Assembly: GCF_900013425.1 (NCBI RefSeq) | Contig: NZ_FBXK01000001.1 | Span: 804,501 to 868,500, forward strand | Source: Sphingobium sp. Z007 | GTDB lineage: Bacteria; Pseudomonadota; Alphaproteobacteria; Sphingomonadales; Sphingomonadaceae | Length of the DNA: 64,000 nucleotides | Direction of reading: 5' to 3' | Shown here: piece after piece, positions 1 through 7,433 of the stretch | Layout of the letters: every line of letters starts with the position of its first letter | How positions within the stretch are numbered: the stretch's first letter is position 1 | Made by a program: the position numbers and the translations under genes | The notes under the pieces: model-generated | What the model was told of the DNA's origin: nothing | The model's database searches: none | What the model saw: only the letters and a program-made list of their open reading frames with translations

Positions 1-290
1 ACATAGCTGCGCGTCACTTGCCCTGCATCGTCAATCTCGCGGGCGAGGAACTTGATCCAGGCGTCCGATCCGCCTTTCTCGACGGCAAGACCTTTCTCGG
101 CCGAGAATTTGATATCCTCGATCTCGCCGCCCTCGCACACGACATGGTTGATGTCGCGGTTGGAGAGACGGATCCGACTGGTCTGATCGGGCAGCGCATG
201 GAGCGTCTGACCTGAGGCCGGGATCGCCAGCAGCATGAACCCGGTTAGAGCGGCGCACGCTCCTATGCGCTGATTAGCGTGTTTCGACAT
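1..290 (-). CDS. traK: TraK, F-type conjugation pore protein (partial)
   Basis: TraK is the periplasmic VirB9-like ring protein of F-type conjugation systems, acting with TraV and TraB in the outer-membrane core. Reading the minus strand from an ATG at 288-290 gives MSKHANQRIG, a hydrophobic signal segment ending near AIPASGQT, then a mature start with LHALPDQTSRIRLSNRDINH, a typical TraK opening. A GAGGAG ribosome site lies 7 bases upstream, inside the end of traE, so the two genes overlap by 17 bases. About 96 residues are present and the rest lies beyond the left edge. The annotation rests on gene order (A-L-E-K) and on this N-terminus. Confidence 0.82.
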   Translation of the reverse strand, partial: MSKHANQRIGACAALTGFMLLAIPASGQTLHALPDQTSRIRLSNRDINHVVCEGGEIEDIKFSAEKGLAVEKGGSDAWIKFLAREIDDAGQVTRSY

Positions 291-909
291 CGAACTGCTC
301 CTCGGAAAGACGCGTCAGCCAGAAACGGCCATTTTCAATGCCGTAGCCGATGCGTAAAATGCCCCGGAATTTGCGGATTACGCCGCCGATGACACGGACC
401 TTCTCGACCGGGACGACGATCTCATGGGCGGTCCAGCGGACCGGCTGATCGTTGCGGATATAGGTGGCGATCGACAGCGTAGGGTTGTTCGCCAGTTCGT
501 CGAGCATGGCGTTGAGGCTGTCGCGCATCGCGCCATAGGCGGACGGGTGAACGAGCCCCAACAGCTCCTGGAACTGCCGGTCGGCCGAGTAAGCCGACCA
601 GGTGCCCGACAGCGCGACGATGTTGCGCGTCATGGCGACGATATAGGCTTCGGATGGCGTATTACCCGAGACATGAAGATCGCCTGTGGCGCCAAAGGGG
701 ACAATCACGGTCCGGGCATTCTGGTTGGTCGTGTAGATGACCACGCCCAGCACGGCGGTGACGCCGAACATGCCCGCAATGGCAACCTTGAGCAGGCGGT
801 TTTCCTCGAACAGGTTGGCCGAGCCCTGCAGATAGCGATGGATGCCGTAGCTGGCCGGTTTGCCCAGTAGCGGATCCTCCTTTGTCTTTTTGTGCCCGAA
901 CATGCCCAT
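274..909 (-). CDS. traE: TraE, type IV secretion inner-membrane protein
   Basis: TraE is the VirB8-like bitopic inner-membrane protein of F-type transfer systems. The 211-residue product starts MGMFGHKK, has one membrane helix at about residues 30-50 (LLKVAIAGMFGVTAVLGVVIY) and a periplasmic domain that ends in RLSEEQFDVETR. The length is close to the usual 190-210. An open frame extends further upstream, but the ATG at 907-909, six bases after the traL stop, fits the family N-terminus. It lies between traL and traK in one minus-strand operon. Confidence 0.9.
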   Translation of the reverse strand: MGMFGHKKTKEDPLLGKPASYGIHRYLQGSANLFEENRLLKVAIAGMFGVTAVLGVVIYTTNQNARTVIVPFGATGDLHVSGNTPSEAYIVAMTRNIVALSGTWSAYSADRQFQELLGLVHPSAYGAMRDSLNAMLDELANNPTLSIATYIRNDQPVRWTAHEIVVPVEKVRVIGGVIRKFRGILRIGYGIENGRFWLTRLSEEQFDVETR

Positions 910-914
910 GGCGC

Positions 915-1181
915 TCACTCGAAGAAGCGGGTCTGGGTAGGACCCGGATAATAAGGAAAGGAAACAAGACCCCAGCGCCAGGCGAGATGGGGGAGATAGC
1001 CCCTGGGCTTGGTCCGCTTCCACGGGATGAAAAGGAGAAGGGCAGCGATGAGCGCCCAGCCGACAAGTCCGCCCACGATCGCGGCCACGAAAATGCTCGA
1101 GGTCGCGAGCAGAAACTCGTCAGATCCAAACCAAAGGATCTGGACGGGCCGATGCAGATATTGCGGAAGGCGTTCGTCCAT
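915..1181 (-). CDS. traL: TraL, type IV secretion protein
   Basis: TraL is the small VirB3-like inner-membrane protein needed for pilus assembly. The 88-residue product begins MDERLPQYLHRPVQILWFGSD and has paired hydrophobic stretches at about residues 25-55, followed by a basic region and a C-terminal segment ending TRFFE. An ATG eight codons upstream (1205) is possible, but an AGGAGA site sits directly before the ATG at 1179-1181, so that start was chosen. It follows traA and precedes traE by five bases. Confidence 0.88.
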   Translation of the reverse strand: MDERLPQYLHRPVQILWFGSDEFLLATSSIFVAAIVGGLVGWALIAALLLFIPWKRTKPRGYLPHLAWRWGLVSFPYYPGPTQTRFFE

Positions 1182-1310
1182 CTGCCCTTCTCCTCTTGGC
1201 TTCATGATACCTTCAAAGGTATCATCCTCCAGGAACCGACCATCGGTTCCCAGCCTGTTGCCAGTGGGGGAAGCGCCTGGTCAGCCAGGTGCGCGCCCCA
1301 CCTTCGCGTC

Positions 1311-1625
1311 TCAGATGACCATCCCGAAGGTCTGGAGAATGGAGTCCGCCTTGATGAGGCAGACAGCCGCGACGATGGTCGGGATGCCAATCATGATATT
1401 CGAGAAAAGGCGCGAAACGCCGAACAGGAAGGCAGCGACGCCGCCCACAAATCCCATCGGACCTTTCACGCCCTGGTTCACGACGATATCGTATATGTCG
1501 TAACCAAGATCGCCCTGGGCGGGTGCCGAGAAGGCATGGACCGGGCCACCGACCAGGGCCATCGCGCCTAAAGGGAGGCCGACATTGGCCACCGCCAGGA
1601 CCTTGTTGCCAAATTTCTGCATCAT
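1311..1625 (-). CDS. traA: TraA-like F-type pilin precursor
   Basis: This 104-residue protein fits the major pilin (VirB2/TraA class). It has a long basic-hydrophobic leader (MMQKFGNKVLAVANVGLP), a probable signal-peptidase site near HAFSAPAQG, and two hydrophobic helices at about residues 58-74 and 77-93 separated by a short loop. The gene order before traL-traE-traK matches F. The start is the first of two adjacent ATG codons, with GGAG seven bases upstream. The frame is open further upstream through a Pro/Asp-rich stretch, which overlaps the end of dsbC and lacks a ribosome site. Pilins diverge strongly, so the call rests mainly on context and topology. Confidence 0.78.
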   Translation of the reverse strand: MMQKFGNKVLAVANVGLPLGAMALVGGPVHAFSAPAQGDLGYDIYDIVVNQGVKGPMGFVGGVAAFLFGVSRLFSNIMIGIPTIVAAVCLIKADSILQTFGMVI

Positions 1626-1821
1626 AGCATTGCTCCAAAAAGGAGCCGTCCAACCAAAGCCTGCCGGCATCGAAGCAAGATCGGTGTCGGCCGGGGCGTC
1701 GGTGGACGGCTCCATGAGCCCGCCGCCGCCGGCATCCTGGTTCATCCGCGCTGGCCAGTTGGGGCCGGGCCGGATGCCCTCCGCAAAGAGATTGTGCGCA
1801 GCCGCGATGGCGCGCGCCCGT

Positions 1822-2634
1822 TCAGCGCCGCACATCGGACACTGCCTTTGCAAGCGCAGGCTTTGTGTGCCGATCGAGGAACGCTTCGAGTTCGGCCTGC
1901 TGAAAGCCCGAGATGAACTTGCCATCGGCGACCAGCGTCGGCGTTCCTGAAACGCCCACTTTGGCGACCAGTTCAGCGTCCTCCGCAACCTTGGCACGGC
2001 CCTGCGCGCACTGGCGCAGGACGGGGGGTGTCTGGCCGGAATAGGCCGCCCGGAAGGCCGCCTCGCGATCTGTCGAGCATAGGATATGCTCCGCCTTGGC
2101 GGCAGCGGTCGGATGGATGCCGCTCACGAAGAAGATGAGACGCCTTACCGGCTTGCCCTCTGCTGCCTTGGCGCTCCAGAACCGATCGAGCGCCTGGCAG
2201 TAAGGACAGTCCGGGTCGGTGAATTCTATGACCGTTGGCGCATCTACAGGGCCGATCGCCAATGCCTTGGCAGGGTCGATGGCTTTGACACGGCGCGTGG
2301 CACCCTGTTCCTGCGCCAGCGCGGTCAGGTTGACGCCGTTGCGGTCGTAGACCGTGGCGAACAAAAGATGCTCACTTTGCGGCGCATAATAGATGATCCG
2401 GCCGCCAGCGGTCGCCTGATAGATGGGGCCCTCGACGGGCGCCGGACCAAATTCTTCGAAGCGCAGATTGGTGAAGGTCTGGTGAAGCTGCGCTTGCGCA
2501 ATCTTTGCGGCTTCTCCCAAAGCCACAGGAGAAGTAACCGCAGTCGCCTCTTGCGCAATGCTGGGGGTCGAGAACATAATCGTTCCCGCAAAGCCGACGA
2601 GCAAGCCGACACCTACCGATAGCGTTCTGTCCAT
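1822..2634 (-). CDS. dsbC: DsbC-type periplasmic disulfide isomerase
   Basis: This is a thioredoxin-fold protein for disulfide isomerisation in the periplasm, of the kind that accompanies F-type Tra genes (TrbB/DsbC class). The 270-residue product has a signal peptide (MDRTLSVGVGLLVGFAGTIMF, cleavage near SIAQ), an N-terminal dimerisation-like region, then the active site CPYC in EFTDPDCPYCQALDRFW and the cis-Pro loop GVSGTPTLVADG. The ATG at 2632-2634 has AGGAGA about 11 bases upstream; the longer open frame upstream has no signal peptide. It is the first gene of the minus-strand dsbC-traA-L-E-K run and probably folds disulfide-containing Tra proteins. Confidence 0.9.
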   Translation of the reverse strand: MDRTLSVGVGLLVGFAGTIMFSTPSIAQEATAVTSPVALGEAAKIAQAQLHQTFTNLRFEEFGPAPVEGPIYQATAGGRIIYYAPQSEHLLFATVYDRNGVNLTALAQEQGATRRVKAIDPAKALAIGPVDAPTVIEFTDPDCPYCQALDRFWSAKAAEGKPVRRLIFFVSGIHPTAAAKAEHILCSTDREAAFRAAYSGQTPPVLRQCAQGRAKVAEDAELVAKVGVSGTPTLVADGKFISGFQQAELEAFLDRHTKPALAKAVSDVRR

Positions 2635-2830
2635 GGGCGCAAGTCTCCTGAGTAGTAGTCGAGCTTCTGGCCTTGAGAACCACTTGATGATCTGGTCCCG
2701 CGCCAAGCTTTGACGGCCTTGTCGTTTCAACCCGGCCTGAGTGACAGCAGGACCAGCCGGGTCGCAAGGCAGGAGGAACTGCCGTTCCGGTTTGAGGTAA
2801 TGAAGTGCCGATGATCGGAGCCACACTGCC

Positions 2831-2858
2831 GGAAACCGGAATTACATTTCCGGTTTCC
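2831..2858. promoter_or_regulatory. perfect 11-bp inverted repeat in divergent intergenic region
   Basis: GGAAACCGGAA and TTCCGGTTTCC flank a six-base spacer (TTACAT). A further half-site TTCCGGTTT lies at 2785-2793. The site is between dsbC (minus) and the gene at 2966 (plus), where an operator for a locally encoded regulator would be expected. Which protein binds is unknown. Confidence 0.55.
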
Positions 2859-2965
2859 TGCTTTGTTCCCATGGCCGTTCGGGTTCTACTTTAGCCGAAT
2901 CAACCGGCATGCATGGGAATGGACAAGACAAGCATGTTTTTTGCCAAGTCAGATGGAGGGCGATA

Positions 2966-3391
2966 ATGGCGCATCAGGCATCCAGAGCATATAAGCTCCA
3001 ACTGTCCGACGCAGGAATGCAACTTTTCCTGGATGATCATTGCCGGCTATGTCATTTGGTCGGGGATCTGTTGTCCTATGGTTCGACCCTGTTCGTCGCC
3101 GTCCACCTGCTGCATCTTTGCCCAGGGGGGGAAATGGCAAACGCGTTGCTCGATCCCGAACTGCACCAGTTGGGAGGTCGTAAAATCCGTCATGTCGGAA
3201 CATCCCGCATCTTATCGGATCTCGTGCACTCGATCGCAGCCGAGATCGAAACTGCGGGTGTCATCTATTCATCACCCCAAGTCTGGAAAATTTTTCTAGC
3301 GGCCCTCCTGCATATGCGGGACGCTGAAGATGTTCACATATTGAGAAGCTATCACGTCATGCTCGACAAGATTAAGCGTTCAGCGAGATAG
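2966..3391 (+). CDS. hypothetical protein
   Basis: I do not recognise this 141-residue protein. It begins MAHQASRAYKLQLSDAGMQL and has a DDHCRLCHL stretch with two cysteines, a hydrophobic alpha-helical middle (VGDLLSYGSTLFVAVHLLHL) and a C-terminal helix-rich part. No signal peptide is visible. The ATG at 2966 has GGAGG eight bases upstream, which excludes the longer frame from 2909. It diverges from the tra operon and precedes a helix-turn-helix gene, so it may be regulatory. That is inference from position only. Confidence 0.6.
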   Translation: MAHQASRAYKLQLSDAGMQLFLDDHCRLCHLVGDLLSYGSTLFVAVHLLHLCPGGEMANALLDPELHQLGGRKIRHVGTSRILSDLVHSIAAEIETAGVIYSSPQVWKIFLAALLHMRDAEDVHILRSYHVMLDKIKRSAR

Positions 3392-3404
3392 GTCATAAAA
3401 CACT

Positions 3405-3435
3405 ATCGCAGATGACAGTATTACTGATCTGCGAT
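3405..3435. promoter_or_regulatory. dyad-symmetric element upstream of HTH gene
   Basis: ATCGCAGAT (3405-3413) and ATCTGCGAT (3427-3435) are perfect 9-bp inverted arms, and the spacer holds a second small palindrome, CAGTATTACTG (3416-3426). The element begins 14 bases after the gene ending at 3391 and lies about 115 bases before the HTH gene at 3551. It could be an operator for that protein or a terminator for the upstream gene; no T-run follows, which favours an operator. Confidence 0.5.
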
Positions 3436-3550
3436 GCAAACTTACTCTCGCTCACGATACCAATATCCGTTGACCAACGGATTAATTTACAACAAAAACC
3501 GTTACAGCGATGTGGTTGGAGTTTTGAGCCGCTGCCGGGGAGACCTGCAG

Positions 3551-3955
3551 ATGACGCTTCAAAGTCCGAAAATGACGGGTAGTGAGGCCCTGTCGTTGAT
3601 CAAGGAGCTTTCCGGAAAGCTCATCGAACGCCGCCGCCGCCGGGACCGTATCACGCAACGGCACATGGCGCGCGGTATCGGGCGCAGTGAACGCTGGGTC
3701 CGCGAAATCGAAGCAGGCGTCGAAACTTCGATGATTGAGGATCATATCCGCTGCGCGCACGCGCTGCGCATGACGACACTGCATTTGTTCATTCCTTTAC
3801 TGGCCGTGGAGCATGATATGCCGATACCCAGAGAACTTTTGATGCATGACGATCTTTGGGATCTTGAGCGTGAGATGCTTGAGGTCGTAGCACGGCATCA
3901 GTCTGCTATCCTTACGCGGATCACCCAGCGATCCTTGCTGGGAGGGAGCCGCTAG
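3551..3955 (+). CDS. XRE-like helix-turn-helix protein
   Basis: This small, probably cytoplasmic DNA-binding protein of 134 residues starts at the ATG at 3551, with GGGGAG about eight bases upstream. The core SGKLIERRRRRDRITQRHMARGIGRSERWVREIEAGVETSMIEDHIRCAHAL matches a Cro/C1-type HTH: a recognition helix GRSERWVREIE preceded by QRHMARGI. The C-terminal part is predicted helical without a recognisable ligand domain. It lies just before the GntR-like gene with a 17-base gap, suggesting cotranscription. An upstream ATG at 3434 exists but has a weaker ribosome site. Confidence 0.68.
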   Translation: MTLQSPKMTGSEALSLIKELSGKLIERRRRRDRITQRHMARGIGRSERWVREIEAGVETSMIEDHIRCAHALRMTTLHLFIPLLAVEHDMPIPRELLMHDDLWDLEREMLEVVARHQSAILTRITQRSLLGGSR

Positions 3956-3972
3956 GCTCTGGTGGGGCAGAC

Positions 3973-4596
3973 ATGTCTCCCGAACCAGTCGCGGCGGATC
4001 GCGCCTATCTCCTTTTGAAGACCGATATTCTGTCGGGACGGTTCTCGCCTGGAGGGACGATTATCGAACGCGCTGTCGCGATCGAATATGGTGTATCCAT
4101 ATCGCCGATCAGAGACGCAGCGCAGCGTCTTGTGGGTGAACATCTTCTCGAAATCGGCACCGGTGGTGGATTTAGGGTTCCGATCGCAACGCCTGCCGCG
4201 GTCCGGGATCTCTACAGCTGGCACGACCATCTCGTGCGTCACCTTATCAAGGTGCAGATGTCGACCGAGCTTTTGACACCGAAGTCATTGGTTATGCAGG
4301 ATATTGTTGGAGGGGAGAAAGTCGCGCGAGCCGCCACAGGACTGTTCAGGGCGCTGGCTGATCAAGCCATTAATCGTGAACATGCCCGCTCCCTCCACGC
4401 CGCCAACGATCGTCTTCAAGCCATACGACTCCGGGAGCATCTTGTTATGGACAATCTTGATATGGAGTTGCAGCAGATTACGGCGGCGATCAATTGTGGT
4501 TCAGGTCTGAACCGTTTTTCGGTTCTACGTGCCTATCACCGCCGGCGGATGCGTCGTGCTGAAAAGATATCCGATTCACTTTGGCCGCTAGGATGA
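3973..4596 (+). CDS. GntR-family transcriptional regulator
   Basis: This 207-residue regulator has an N-terminal winged helix typical of GntR (FadR/VanR) proteins: AYLLLKTDILSGRFSPGGTI, then AVAIEYGVSISPIRDAAQRLVGEHLLEIGTGGGFRVP. The remaining 130 residues are helical and fit a reduced FCD-like effector domain, although its metal-binding histidines are not obvious. It sits immediately upstream of, and in the same direction as, the lasso precursor gene. GntR-like genes recur beside lasso loci in proteobacteria, so it is a likely regulator of that operon. Ligand unknown. Confidence 0.8.
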   Translation: MSPEPVAADRAYLLLKTDILSGRFSPGGTIIERAVAIEYGVSISPIRDAAQRLVGEHLLEIGTGGGFRVPIATPAAVRDLYSWHDHLVRHLIKVQMSTELLTPKSLVMQDIVGGEKVARAATGLFRALADQAINREHARSLHAANDRLQAIRLREHLVMDNLDMELQQITAAINCGSGLNRFSVLRAYHRRRMRRAEKISDSLWPLG

Positions 4597-4728
4597 ACAA
4601 TAAAATCAGCAAGCTATGCTCCCGCATTGACATAAAAATAGCGGAAATGCGCGCAAGTACGCAATAGCTACATGCCCGATACCTTATAAGTTCGGTCATT
4701 CTCCATTCTTCATCATAAAATCAATCTG

Positions 4729-4744
4729 GCTGCAATGGTGCAGC
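4729..4744. promoter_or_regulatory. inverted repeat in the lasso precursor leader
   Basis: GCTGCA-ATGG-TGCAGC is a perfect 6-bp inverted repeat ending 22 bases before the precursor ATG. The 170-base gap between the GntR gene and the precursor (4597-4766) is AT-rich and must hold the lasso promoter. No confident -35/-10 pair was identified. The repeat could be an operator for the adjacent GntR protein or a 5' UTR hairpin. Confidence 0.4.
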
Positions 4745-4766
4745 TGATTTCAGAATGGAGGCTATT

Positions 4767-4901
4767 ATGAATCGCGAAGAACATGTTGGATCCGAGCTGA
4801 TCGACCTCGGCTCCGTCGCGGAAGAAACCAAGGGACCCGGTTTCGACAACAGCGACGGGATCGGCGGTCAGCAGCTCGTCCCTGGACTCTCGGACGACTG
4901 A
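4767..4901 (+). CDS. lasso peptide precursor (A protein)
   Basis: This 44-residue gene encodes a probable lasso peptide precursor. Translation from the ATG at 4767, which follows a GGAGG site seven bases upstream, gives leader MNREEHVGSELIDLGSVAEE followed by T-K, then a core that starts G-P-G-F-D-N-S-D and ends GLSDD. The threonine at position -2 of the core is the conserved lasso leader feature. Gly1 and Asp8 would close an eight-residue macrolactam ring, leaving a 14-residue tail. The B and C maturation genes follow directly. From the sequence I calculate a monoisotopic mass of about 2125.96 for the cyclised 22-residue core (linear minus one water). Confidence 0.9.
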   Translation: MNREEHVGSELIDLGSVAEETKGPGFDNSDGIGGQQLVPGLSDD

Positions 4902-4909
4902 AATGCCGG

Positions 4910-4940
4910 GCACGCGGGCCATACCAGCCCGCGTGCTTTT
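4910..4940 (+). terminator. intercistronic hairpin with short T-run after lasso precursor
   Basis: GCACGCGGGC (4910-4919) pairs perfectly with GCCCGCGTGC (4927-4936) across a seven-base loop, and TTTT follows at once. It starts nine bases after the precursor stop and ends before the ribosome site of the B gene (GGAGG, 4950-4954). The position and weak T-run fit a partial terminator or mRNA-stabilising hairpin that keeps precursor mRNA in excess over the enzymes. Confidence 0.75.
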
Positions 4941-4962
4941 CGCTGTTCGGAGGAAATAGGTC

Positions 4963-5637
4963 ATGTATTTCGGTCTTCGGCCTGGCTTGAGCTTTTGCAT
5001 ATCGGTGGATCGCGTGATCCTGCTGGACCTTGCGATCGGTCGCTATTTTTCATTGCCGCCACATTTCCATGAAAGCTTTTCGCGTTGGGCATCTGGTGCG
5101 CAGCCTGCTGATGACGATCTCGATCACCTCCAGAAGCTGATAAATGAAGGCATTTTCGTTACGCTGCCTCAGCGACCTGACCCCGAACTGACGATTTCCG
5201 CAAAAGTCACTCCACCAACCACGCAAATCGATGTTGGTCACGCGCACCCGCCGCTCACATCCGTCATCGGGGCAATATGGTCTCGTTTATTGTGGTTGAG
5301 GCGAGCCAAGCGTTGGCCCTTTGCCCGGATGATCGAACAACTTGGCGAATTGGCCGATCATGTGGATAAAGGGTCTTCGGAGTTACACAATGTGAAGCTG
5401 GCGCAAATCGCCCGCTCATTCGAATATGCCGATCTGATCGTTGGTAGCCATGACCGTTGCCTGTCGCGATCGCTGGCACTCGCGGTCACTTGCCGCAGGC
5501 AGGGGTTGCCGACAATGTTGGTGATCGGCGTTCAGGCAGATCCCTTCGCAGCCCATTGCTGGGTACAGAAAGGAAGCACGATACTCAACGAAAAGCCGGA
5601 CCGTGCGAGAATGTTCTTGCCGATAATGGTGGCGTGA
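4963..5637 (+). CDS. lasso peptide maturation protease (fused B1-B2 protein)
   Basis: This 224-residue protein is the cysteine protease that removes the leader peptide. The N-terminal 80 residues fit the precursor-recognition (RRE, PqqD-like) B1 region: a VDRVILLDLAIGRYFSLP strand pattern, then helices. The C-terminal part fits the transglutaminase-like B2 protease, with Cys166 in SHDRCLSRSLAL and His198 in FAAHCWV. Glu210 in ILNE lies 12 residues after the histidine, where McjB is expected to have its acidic residue. It is full length with both halves fused. Its stop codon overlaps the C-gene start by one base, so the two are translationally coupled. Confidence 0.9.
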   Translation: MYFGLRPGLSFCISVDRVILLDLAIGRYFSLPPHFHESFSRWASGAQPADDDLDHLQKLINEGIFVTLPQRPDPELTISAKVTPPTTQIDVGHAHPPLTSVIGAIWSRLLWLRRAKRWPFARMIEQLGELADHVDKGSSELHNVKLAQIARSFEYADLIVGSHDRCLSRSLALAVTCRRQGLPTMLVIGVQADPFAAHCWVQKGSTILNEKPDRARMFLPIMVA

Positions 5638-7385
5638 TGAAGCACCGCTACCTCCTGCTCATTCTTGCTGAAGATGAAGGGCACCAAGAGCATATCCAGC
5701 ACATCGCGACTCTAACCCAGCTACCTCTCGTCTGGCGGCATGGCCGAATTATTCTGTTCTCGGATCAACTACTCGATGTTCTACTCTTACCCAAAGGGAA
5801 TGGCGTGATCATAGGCAAGCTGTTTCGCCGTCACGGATATCCTGAGCAGGTTTGCGAGCTAAAGTCTGATGATGCCGCTCGATTTGCGCCTGATCCGGTC
5901 CAATCTCTGATCGAACACTATTGGGGCAGCTATGTTGCGGCAATTTCAATTTCTAATCGTGTAACGATACTACGCGACCCATCCGGCGGAATGCCTTGCT
6001 ACTATCTATCATTGAGCGGGATCGCTGCGCTCACGTCGGACATCTCTCTCTTGATCGACACGGGGCTGTTCACGCCTTCAGTCAATTGGAATGGAGTGGG
6101 AAGGACGCTCTATTGGCACCAGTTGCCACCAGAAGAAACAGCACTTTCCGGTGTATCGCAGCTTTTGGGTGGATGTTCGCTGATCCTAGAGGGACGCGAG
6201 ATAAACAGGGCAGAAAACTGGAGTCCTTGGAACTATACCGCTTATGACGGAGATGACGATCGGAAGAAACGTAGCGAAGGGCTGGGGCGCGTTGTCCAGG
6301 CTTGCATAAGCGCGTGGGCGTCCTGTTTTCCGCGCGCGCTGGTTGGTCTATCGGGAGGACTGGACTCATCCATTGTGACTGCTTGCCTGGCTAGAAGCAG
6401 CGCCAAGGTTACGTGTTTGACCTTGGCTACTGACGATCCGGTTGGCGACGAGAGGTCATACGCCCGGTATGTCAGTGGGGCCATTGATGCCGAACTTATC
6501 GAAGACTTCTATTCAAACGACGATATCGATCTGGATAAATCAGTTGCTGCAGGCTTTCCCATCCCTTCAGGGAAAGCGCACGAACAGACCTATAACAAGA
6601 GAGTGAGAGCCGCGGCCGCAACTTCTCAAGCTGCCGCATTTTTCGTGGGTGCTGGAGGAGACAATGTTTTCTATCTTACGCATTCGGTTCGACCTTTGCT
6701 TGATCGGCTAAGGACTGAGGGATGGTCGTTGGATTTGGTCTCCACCGCGCGCGATATTTGCCGTATCACCGGCGCGAATATTTGGGAGGTGGTAGCCGAA
6801 GCTGTTAGAATTTCCCCAAGGACGACAGGGCTTCAGTGGAACGGTGCGGGAGACTATCTCAGTCGGGAATTTGTGGAGAGCGAGCGCGGCCTTCTGCCAG
6901 AACATCCCTGGCTGAATTCCCCGGCCACGGTACCGCTGGGGAAAAAGGGTCATGTAGCGATGATCTTGCGTGCTCTGCATCACATTGAGCATCGAGATAA
7001 GGCCTTGGCGGTACCGATGATCAGTCCGCTATTATCCCAACCGGTCATCGAATTCTGCCTGGGCGTTCCCTCGTGGTGGGCGTGCGAAGGAGGCATCGAC
7101 CGCGCTGTTGCTCGGCGCGCATTTGCTGACGTCTTGCCTGCCCCTGTCTCTGGTCGATCCGGAAAGGGCAGCCCGGATGGCTTTGTCGCGAGATTTATCG
7201 CTCGTCACCGTGCCGCAATAAGCGAACGCCTTCTGGAAGGAAATCTCGCCCGCCACGGGTTGCTTGATCGGGCGGCCGTCGAACGCGTAATGGCACCGAA
7301 TGCAAAGTTTGAGTTGCTTGATTGCCCTCGGGTGATGGCGCTGCTGGATACCGAAGCATGGACCAATTCTTGGTCTGCGCGATAA
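5637..7385 (+). CDS. lasso peptide cyclase, asparagine synthetase-like (C protein)
   Basis: This 582-residue protein would activate the ring Asp side chain as an acyl-AMP and form the isopeptide bond with Gly1. The C-terminal domain has the PP-loop SGGLDSS at residues 239-245 and downstream ATP-site segments (VGAGGDNVFY, GRSGKGSPDG) typical of class B asparagine synthetases. The N-terminal glutaminase-like domain has no catalytic Cys2, since the product starts MKHRYLLLI, as expected for lasso cyclases that do not use glutamine. The start ATG at 5637-5639 shares one base with the B stop. The gene is convergent with the isopeptidase, with a 48-base gap. Confidence 0.92.
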   Translation: MKHRYLLLILAEDEGHQEHIQHIATLTQLPLVWRHGRIILFSDQLLDVLLLPKGNGVIIGKLFRRHGYPEQVCELKSDDAARFAPDPVQSLIEHYWGSYVAAISISNRVTILRDPSGGMPCYYLSLSGIAALTSDISLLIDTGLFTPSVNWNGVGRTLYWHQLPPEETALSGVSQLLGGCSLILEGREINRAENWSPWNYTAYDGDDDRKKRSEGLGRVVQACISAWASCFPRALVGLSGGLDSSIVTACLARSSAKVTCLTLATDDPVGDERSYARYVSGAIDAELIEDFYSNDDIDLDKSVAAGFPIPSGKAHEQTYNKRVRAAAATSQAAAFFVGAGGDNVFYLTHSVRPLLDRLRTEGWSLDLVSTARDICRITGANIWEVVAEAVRISPRTTGLQWNGAGDYLSREFVESERGLLPEHPWLNSPATVPLGKKGHVAMILRALHHIEHRDKALAVPMISPLLSQPVIEFCLGVPSWWACEGGIDRAVARRAFADVLPAPVSGRSGKGSPDGFVARFIARHRAAISERLLEGNLARHGLLDRAAVERVMAPNAKFELLDCPRVMALLDTEAWTNSWSAR

Positions 7386-7433
7386 GATGTTGACGGACTT
7401 GACCCTCAGAAACGCTTGTTTCGTTCCAAGACT

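Noticed and set aside
1626..1997. N-terminal extension of the pilin frame
   Set aside because: Overlaps the end of dsbC in another frame and lacks a ribosome site; the 104-residue form has a proper leader and site.
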